Positions 6,514 through 10,033 of a stretch of DNA of 10,033 bases are shown here, one piece after another. How positions within the stretch are numbered: the stretch's first letter is position 1; every line of letters starts with the position of its first letter. A program made the position numbers and the translations under genes. The DNA comes from an uncultured Eubacteriales bacterium (GTDB lineage: Bacteria > Bacillota > Clostridia > Oscillospirales > Acutalibacteraceae), in assembly GCA_934394855.1 (NCBI GenBank), contig CAKRRH010000036.1, positions 1 to 10,033 on the forward strand. Direction: 5' to 3'. The notes beneath the pieces are model-generated. The model saw nothing but the letters and a program-made list of their open reading frames with translations. It did no database searches and was not told the origin of the DNA.

Positions 6514-7690
6514 ATGAAAAATAAGCTCAGCAAAGGTCTCTCTCTCTCTCTCTGTAAATCCTAAACATTCGATTTCAGAGCGTTTTAAAGCTTCTACACA
6601 TGGTTTTTGCCACTTTTTGGAAAAATTTGAGTCAGGGCAAAATGCCTTATTCTCTGTCATTCTCGGACACACTTTAAATGTCATTCTCGGATTTATTCCG
6701 AAAATCCATGCAAAACAGAATTCAAATCGTCATTATCGGGCTTGTCCCGAGTATGACCATAAACGGAGTCTTATCAAGAACTTAGAATATATTGAAACCG
6801 CGGAGAGTGGTGTAGATAAAGTGGTTTCTAGCTGCGAAAAAAATCCTAACACCTTACTTGAAAACTTGGATAGCGTGCGTGAATGCGCCGGAATTTTTAA
6901 GCGACGTGTACAAAAAGAGTACACAAGCGCGAAAATTTCAAGCAGACACCAGCTAAACGAGTTTTCCCAAAACAACCTTCGTCCACAATGTGCGCCAGAT
7001 ACGACGGAATTTTTAAGCGACGTGTACAAAAGAAGTACACGAGCACAAAAATTCCTAGCAGATGGTGTGCAGTGTGGGCGTTCTATGATTGAAATGCTCG
7101 GCGTCCTCGCCATTATCGGGGTATTGAGTGTCGGCGGTATTCAGGGATTTAGCAAAGCCATGGATATGTACCATTGGAATAAAGCCCTCGGTGAATGGCG
7201 CTTATTGATAAATACTTTGGATAGATATAGATCACAGTTGCACATTAACGATCAAACTGTTGCAAATAGCGAGGTATCTTTAGTTCCAATTCTTCTAGCC
7301 ATCGGCGATTTACCGAATGAAATGAAAATTGACAATATAGACTATCTTATTAAAGACTCTCTAAACAACAAATTATCTGTTTACAGCCATGGCACAGGAT
7401 ACATCGGCATTCTTTCTTCTAATCCCAAAGACAATTATGCCGCTTGCCATATTTTTTTAACCATTGGCACATATTACCACACCATGTTGGAACGTGTACA
7501 AATCTATACAAATAGAGAAGAAAATGAAGAAACAGGAAGATCCCGCGATTTTGTGGGTGATAGCCTTTGCAATAAAAATAATACAAATTGTCTAAAAGAC
7601 TTAGGCGTTGCACAAATTGCTGATATTTGTAAAAACAATCCGATTTGCAAAGACAGGAATAATTGCAATTATTTAATGTATTGGTTTTGA
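6514..7690 (+). CDS. Type IV prepilin/pseudopilin-like protein with repeat-built leader; out of frame at a (TC)8 tract
   Basis: The ATG at 6514 has AGAGGA seven bases upstream and a promoter, but its frame stops at 6562-6564 after 16 codons (MKNKLSKGLSLSLCKS). The +1-shifted frame is open from 6518 to the stop at 7688-7690. Joined at the TC tract, the product would be 392 residues. Residues up to about 188 are an odd leader made largely of repeat-derived sequence. G189 then opens a prepilin site, GRSMIEML, with the conserved Glu at +5 and a hydrophobic helix (GVLAIIGVLSVGGI). The mature part, about 203 residues, is hydrophilic and ends in a cysteine-rich tail. Normal prepilin leaders have only a few residues before the cut, so this one is unusual. 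Pilus or type II secretion assembly is the family role. Internal GTG and TTG starts lack a ribosome binding site. It may be phase-variable, currently off, or a pseudogene. Confidence 0.7.
6537..6553 (+). repeat. (TC)8 dinucleotide tract just after the start codon
   Basis: Eight TC units plus a final T begin 23 bases after the ATG at 6514. With eight units the start frame stops at 6562. With nine or six it enters the frame open to 7690. With seven it stops at once (TAA 6555-6557). In the open frame the tract encodes alternating Leu-Ser. Dinucleotide tracts of this kind are prone to slipped-strand mispairing. Confidence 0.95.
6656..6757 (+). repeat. Three GTCATT-NTCGG motifs
   Basis: GTCATTCTCGGA occurs at 6656-6667 and 6680-6691, and GTCATTATCGGG at 6729-6740. 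The third is the left half of an imperfect palindrome ending CCCGAGTATGAC (6746-6757). The form recalls small palindromic elements dispersed in alphaproteobacterial genomes, here read through by the prepilin-like frame. Confidence 0.55.
6885..6946 (+). repeat. Palindromic repeat element, copy A
   Basis: 62 bases, identical at 53 positions to copy B (7001-7062), with a 25-base identical core at 6891-6915. It can fold through CGTGTAC...GTACAC (6905-6911 with 6919-6924), and outer AATTTT/AAAATT pairing. It is translated as GIFKRRVQKEYTSAK within the prepilin-like frame. Confidence 0.85.
7001..7062 (+). repeat. Palindromic repeat element, copy B
   Basis: The second copy, 116 bases after copy A, hence in a different frame (TEFLSDVYKRSTRAQKF). 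It folds well: GGAATTTTT/AAAAATTCC (7006-7014 with 7047-7055), a small internal loop, CGTGTAC/GTACACG (7021-7027 with 7035-7041), loop AAAAGAA. It ends about 15 bases before the prepilin cut site. Confidence 0.85.
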
Positions 7691-7713
7691 TATAATTCCG
7701 GCTAATTTATAAA

Positions 7714-7935
7714 CTAATCATTTAAAAAGCCGCGCTTGGCTTCTGCCCAAAACAAAGACTGGGTAATCTGCGTTTCATTAAAAAGCTCAGCCTGTTTGCC
7801 GCCTGATTTGTCAGTAATCTTGGCAATACAAAAATCAATCTTGCCGATTATTTTAGTATTGTCGTAACTGCTGAAATAATCATTTGCGACTTTATTTTTC
7901 AGTTCTTCTTCACGTAAGGTATTTGAATATGCCAT
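7714..7935 (-). pseudogene. N-terminal remnant of a DNA methyltransferase/restriction enzyme
   Basis: The 73 residues from the ATG at 7933-7935 (MAYSNTLREEELKNKVANDY...) include YDNTKIIGKIDFCIAK and end QSLFWAEAKRGFLND. This is the pattern I associate with the extreme N-terminus of large Eco57I-type restriction-modification proteins, in which a motif like ID-F precedes LLWAEAKKG as part of a nuclease-like domain. Such proteins run to many hundreds of residues; here a stop falls directly after this motif and no continuation is visible in any frame, because the prepilin-like gene ends only 23 bases beyond. It is therefore read as a truncated leftover at a recombination junction. The family call is from memory of the motif pattern, not from a search. 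A terminator hairpin lies between it and the likely promoter. Confidence 0.5.
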
Positions 7936-7948
7936 AGTTTTTTCCAAC

Positions 7949-7974
7949 AAAAAAAGCCGCTTGATGAAAGCGAC
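7949..7974 (-). terminator. Terminator-like hairpin ahead of the restriction-enzyme remnant
   Basis: On the minus strand, GTCGCTT pairs with AAGCGGC (7968-7974 with 7956-7962, one G-U) around five bases and runs into seven T. It lies only 13 bases upstream of the ATG at 7935 and so would end transcription before the gene, either as an attenuator or as the end of a short RNA. Confidence 0.6.
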
Positions 7975-8056
7975 CGGAAGTTCGAAACTACTCCATATGA
8001 GGTAGTGCAGCATATTAGCTATATTATAATATAACATATTTTGCTGCCTTCCGGTC
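7972..8056. repeat. Nested inverted repeats
   Basis: Outer 9-bp perfect arms GACCGGAAG (7972-7980) and CTTCCGGTC (8048-8056) enclose an imperfect hairpin (7988-8007), GCAGC/GCTGC arms (8007-8011 with 8043-8047) and a perfect 14-bp palindrome TATATTATAATATA (8020-8033). The minus strand also offers TTGACC (8053-8058) with TTATAT 18 bases on, a possible promoter towards the remnant. Confidence 0.55.
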
Positions 8057-8160
8057 AACAACCAGAAGGCGCGCAAATTTATTGTCTTTACACAGACACA
8101 TATGGAAGAGGTTTCGACACCTCAGACAAGTTATCATCTTATCCAAATTTATGTTATTAA
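8035..8160 (+). pseudogene. Possible C-terminal remnant of an unknown gene
   Basis: The plus strand is open from the TAA at 8032-8034 to the TAA at 8158-8160. It reads through LPSGQQPEGAQIYCLY and TDTYGRGFDTSDKL to a stop after NLCY. The amino-acid mix looks like real protein rather than random AT-rich translation, but there is no start codon with a ribosome binding site. It may be the tail of a gene lost when the neighbouring pieces were joined. The family is not recognised. Confidence 0.25.
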
Positions 8161-8427
8161 ACAAAACGCCATAAACAATGTTTGTTAACATAAATAGTTA
8201 CAGATATAAAAATATTTTTTAATATATCTTTGTATGAGTGCATCACAATCTCCATTTGGATATAATTACAATAATCCTATCCAACCAGCATATAATGGAA
8301 ATAAAAAAACGATTTTAGCTATTATCCGATGATTACGCATATTACTTGTTCCAATCAGAAAAAATAATCCGGAAATAATTAAGCTATATTTACAGCTTTG
8401 AATATATAACTGTTGATTTTGATAGTT
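8161..8427. other. AT-rich stretch without a convincing gene
   Basis: Very AT-rich DNA between the remnants and the minus-strand membrane-protein genes. The only suggestive item is a 32-codon plus-strand frame at 8234-8332, starting MSASQSPFGYNYNNPIQP, without a ribosome binding site; it may be the truncated start of an Asn/Pro-rich protein. TGTTAACA (8181-8188) is a small palindrome. No tRNA, terminator or known RNA was seen. Confidence 0.4.
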
Positions 8428-8622
8428 CTATGCACCAAGCATAGCTTCACTATTCCAAATAGGATCATTTACTGATGGTGGATTAAGATATTCATTCATT
8501 AACAACAAAAAAAATACAAAATCAAAAATAATATACCATTTGAAGTTCAATAAAAGCTTAATGATTTCTATCGCATAACTGATCAACTCTATGAGTTTTG
8601 TTTTTATAACCACTTTTTCCAT
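8428..8622 (-). CDS. Small membrane protein, last member of the repeat-linked array
   Basis: A 64-residue protein with one clear membrane segment (about 28-46, WYIIFDFVFFLLLMNEYL) preceded by an amphipathic stretch, and a polar tail (PPSVNDPIWNSEAM). The start at 8620-8622 has AAGGA eight bases upstream. Its ribosome binding site and first three codons (MEK) lie inside an 80-bp direct repeat that also forms the start region of the next gene upstream (8682-9020), which begins MEKEVI against MEKVVI here. After the first residues the two proteins share no obvious similarity. I do not recognise the family. It could be an immunity-type or other accessory membrane protein; that is inference from layout only. 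Confidence 0.5.
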   Translation of the reverse strand: MEKVVIKTKLIELISYAIEIIKLLLNFKWYIIFDFVFFLLLMNEYLNPPSVNDPIWNSEAMLGA

Positions 8623-8692
8623 ATTCTATTCCTTTTTTTATGTTTTACTAATAGTGGTATTTTTTCTCATCTTCATCATCATTATAATACAT
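8613..8692 (-). repeat. 80-bp direct repeat, copy 1
   Basis: Matches 9011-9089 with one single-base gap and two substitutions. On the minus strand it holds what would be the C-terminal codons of the 9045-9353 protein (MYYNDDDEDEKKYHY and a TAG), the gap with AAGGA, and the first codons of the following membrane-protein gene. Here the tail codons are vestigial: the 8682-9020 gene enters the repeat in a different frame and stops. Confidence 0.9.
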
Positions 8693-9020
8693 TCTCAAAT
8701 TGCGACAAAAGTATGATTTCATTGTAATAATAAATCATTACAATTACCTCCATAATCAACCACGGAGTTAATAGGTATTTTAGCGCTAAATAATCTTCTT
8801 TCGTACACTCAAACCACTTTCGTTTCAGAACATATTCCATAAACAGCGGATATCCAACCCAAAAACAAAAGTCAAATAGGAACAGAACAGGGAAAAAAGG
8901 CACAACCAAATGCAAATCTAAAATAATCATAGCATTAAAAAAAATTAACAAAGATACTACCCAGTATGCAATTTTTAGTAATATTTTCTTTATCCAAGTG
9001 GTAATAACCTCTTTTTCCAT
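8682..9020 (-). CDS. Small multi-helix membrane protein of unknown function
   Basis: A 112-residue, strongly hydrophobic protein with about three membrane segments (13-35, 39-63 and 84-102) and a short basic loop (KRKWFECTKED) between the second and third. The start at 9018-9020 has AAGGA eight bases upstream, inside copy 2 of the 80-bp repeat. The stop at 8682-8684 lies inside copy 1, so the whole gene sits between the repeat copies and forms a unit of 398 bases that looks inserted between its neighbours. I do not recognise the family. Its gene starts 24 bases after the stop of the 9045-9353 gene, so the two are likely co-transcribed. Confidence 0.55.
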   Translation of the reverse strand: MEKEVITTWIKKILLKIAYWVVSLLIFFNAMIILDLHLVVPFFPVLFLFDFCFWVGYPLFMEYVLKRKWFECTKEDYLALKYLLTPWLIMEVIVMIYYYNEIILLSQFENVL

Positions 9021-9089
9021 ATTCTATTCCTTTTTTATATTTTACTAATAGTGGTATTTTTTCTCATCTTCATCATTATTATAATACAT
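9011..9089 (-). repeat. 80-bp direct repeat, copy 2
   Basis: The functional-looking copy: on the minus strand it carries the true C-terminal codons of the 9045-9353 gene (YYNNDEDEKKYHY, TAG), the AAGGA ribosome binding site and the ATGGAAAAAG start of the 8682-9020 gene. Offset to copy 1 is 398 bases. Confidence 0.9.
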
Positions 9090-9353
9090 ATTTTTCATTT
9101 TGTCAGCAAAAGAATTTATACCTTGTTTTACAGTTTTAAGACCATTTTTAGCGAAAAATTTACCTAAAGTGCTCCCAGCTGCTCTCCACATAGGAAGTTG
9201 TTCAACCTGCAAACCTATATTATTGGCAGCATTGCCCCAAAAGTTGGTTGTGTATTGCGGATAATTTTCGGTAATACATTGAGCGTTGTATTGTGCTTGC
9301 AACTCGTTTTCGCGTTTTTGCCGAGCAAATTGATAATCAATTTCATCACGCAA
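9045..9353 (-). CDS. Soluble protein of unknown function, probably 5'-incomplete
   Basis: About 102 residues can be read from a TTG at 9351-9353, but there is no ribosome binding site, and the frame stays open only to a TAG at 9390-9392, across a T-rich stretch (FCFCFSL) that looks non-coding. The gene has therefore probably lost its true beginning. What remains is hydrophilic: a charged helix (DEIDYQFARQKRENELQAQY), a central part NFWGNAANNIGLQVEQLP, then WRAAGSTLGKFFAKNG and an acidic end DEDEKKYHY. No known domain is recognised. Its tail and the following gene start are duplicated downstream, as in arrays where a toxin-like C-terminus is followed by a partner gene, but no toxin motif is visible. 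Confidence 0.45.
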   Translation of the reverse strand: MRDEIDYQFARQKRENELQAQYNAQCITENYPQYTTNFWGNAANNIGLQVEQLPMWRAAGSTLGKFFAKNGLKTVKQGINSFADKMKNMYYNNDEDEKKYHY

Positions 9354-9471
9354 AGAAAAACAAAAACAAAATCTTGCATCAGTTTTTGCCTAAGAAAACT
9401 AATTTTGATTTGATTTCTCAAGATACTACAGTAGAATTTAATTAAGGAAAAAAAAGCGGTTATATCATTAT

Positions 9472-9957
9472 GTGCCAAAAGAAAACACTGTCAAAGAAAA
9501 AGGTCTGCTATCAATATCCAAAAACCAGCGTGATTTACACGCCTATGCGCACCGTGCCGGTTCAGAAAACAAAGATGATATTATGGCCTGGCTTGATACG
9601 ACTTTTGCCGGTCGCTCGCACGCGATTTCGTGTTTGACCGAGCCGATAAAATGGCAAGGCAACGATGCGGTGTTAAAAGCGATTATTGACCGTTCGACAT
9701 TATTTTCGTTTGAACTTAATGATTTAATCAAAGCCGGACTTGTTGAATCAATTTGGTGCAAAAATGGCTCTGATGCCGGCGGATATAATGAGAATTTTTT
9801 TGAGGTCAAACCTGAAGAAATTGATTTATCACCTTTAACTTGGGAAAAGGTTGATGCCGCCAAAGATTTATTATATGCGGTGGTGCGACATTATTTGATT
9901 GTACTTAAAGACGGCTACATTCCACCACAATATTTGCAAGAGGAGCAAAATAGCTGA
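9472..9957 (+). CDS. Unrecognised soluble protein in more GC-rich DNA
   Basis: A frame of 161 codons from a GTG at 9472, open upstream to a TAA at 9439-9441. The ATG at 9470 is in another frame, and the only Shine-Dalgarno-like AAGGA (9444-9448) is about 20 bases too far away, so the true start may be missing. The protein is soluble, of mixed helix and strand type: QRDLHAYAHRAGSENKDD near 20-36, AWLDTTFAGRSHAI, a central EPIKWQGNDAVLKAIIDRS, a GGYNENFFEV turn and a helical end with VRHYLIVLKDGYIPPQYL. I do not recognise the family. Base content (about half G+C in places) is clearly unlike the AT-rich genes just to its left, suggesting a different origin or a return to typical chromosomal sequence. 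76 bases of non-coding DNA follow to the window end. Confidence 0.55.
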   Translation: MPKENTVKEKGLLSISKNQRDLHAYAHRAGSENKDDIMAWLDTTFAGRSHAISCLTEPIKWQGNDAVLKAIIDRSTLFSFELNDLIKAGLVESIWCKNGSDAGGYNENFFEVKPEEIDLSPLTWEKVDAAKDLLYAVVRHYLIVLKDGYIPPQYLQEEQNS

Positions 9958-10033
9958 AAAATTATCCTAAAACTTGTCCCTATCTGCAAGGTAACATGAT
10001 TTTTGCGCCTTATTAAATAGACGGCAGTTTAGA

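Noticed and set aside
6537..6553. Programmed ribosomal frameshifting at the TC tract
   Set aside because: No heptameric slippery sequence or downstream pseudoknot is evident; DNA slippage explains the layout more simply, though frameshifting is not excluded.
7015..7040. The peptide SDVYKR in repeat copy B resembles the translation of a common sequencing-adapter end
   Set aside because: The bases (GACGTGTACAAAAGAAG) differ from the transposon-end adapter at several positions, and copy A has the same DNA core in another context, so this is a genomic repeat and not adapter contamination.
6733..7113. Minus-strand frame of 126 codons opposite the prepilin leader
   Set aside because: No ribosome binding site, and it simply mirrors the open plus-strand frame and its palindromic repeats.
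8428..8444. Hairpin CTATGC/GCATAG as a terminator of the membrane-protein array
   Set aside because: It lies inside the last codons and is not followed by a run of T on the minus strand.
9215..9478. Minus-strand frame of 87 codons overlapping the 9045-9353 gene
   Set aside because: It starts at a TTG without a ribosome binding site, overlaps a better frame and has a composition typical of AT-rich noise.
9470..9655. ATG at 9470 as the start of the last gene
   Set aside because: It opens a different frame that stops after about 60 codons with unlikely composition; the GTG frame at 9472 runs to 9957 with protein-like sequence.
1..10033. CRISPR array, rRNA genes, transposase genes
   Set aside because: No regularly spaced repeats with unique spacers, no rRNA sequence and no transposase motifs were found on either strand.

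Overview
The window looks like a piece of a low-GC alphaproteobacterial chromosome, probably from an uncultured host- or gut-associated lineage. The evidence is the alphaproteobacterial form of ribosomal protein S4 (no zinc cysteines at the N-terminus, YGPGQHGQR motif), the generally AT-rich DNA, and a prepilin-like protein with a GRSMIEML processing site. The taxonomic placement is inference from protein character only.

Left part (1-5770), housekeeping. A GC-rich purine-skewed element touches the left edge (1-120). It is followed on the minus strand by a terminator and tRNA-Pro(CGG). Next is a minus-strand pair of small exported Spy/CpxP-like (LTxxQ) proteins with its own terminator. Plus-strand genes follow for an EamA/DMT membrane transporter and a YmdB-family metallophosphoesterase. 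A large minus-strand protein made of TPR repeats fused to a SAM-dependent methyltransferase converges on the latter; the two stop codons share one TTAA. rpsD follows with its own promoter, a structured leader of about 100 nt and a strong terminator.

Middle (5771-7690). A small two-helix membrane protein with its own terminator is followed by about 230 bases of non-coding DNA with two stem-loops. Then comes the most striking locus: a well-formed promoter, ribosome binding site and ATG (6514) run into a (TC)8 tract. In the present register this start hits a stop after 16 codons. One extra TC unit, or two fewer, would join it to a reading frame that is open to 7690 and encodes a long repeat-built leader followed by a type IV prepilin/pseudopilin-like domain. 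This has the layout of a phase-variable contingency gene caught in the OFF state. The leader region contains two copies of a palindromic element (about 62 bp) that are translated in different frames, plus three GTCATT-type motifs.

Right part (7691-10033), a mosaic of accessory DNA. It holds an N-terminal remnant resembling a DNA methyltransferase/restriction enzyme, preceded by a terminator hairpin and nested inverted repeats. An apparent C-terminal gene remnant and 270 bases of AT-rich DNA follow. Then there is a minus-strand array: a soluble 5'-incomplete gene and two small membrane-protein genes, built on an 80-bp direct repeat that duplicates the tail of the first gene plus the start of the next. 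The window ends with an unrecognised, more GC-rich gene of about 160 codons. Fragmented genes, sudden composition shifts and repeats mark this end as a region of recombination and gene turnover.
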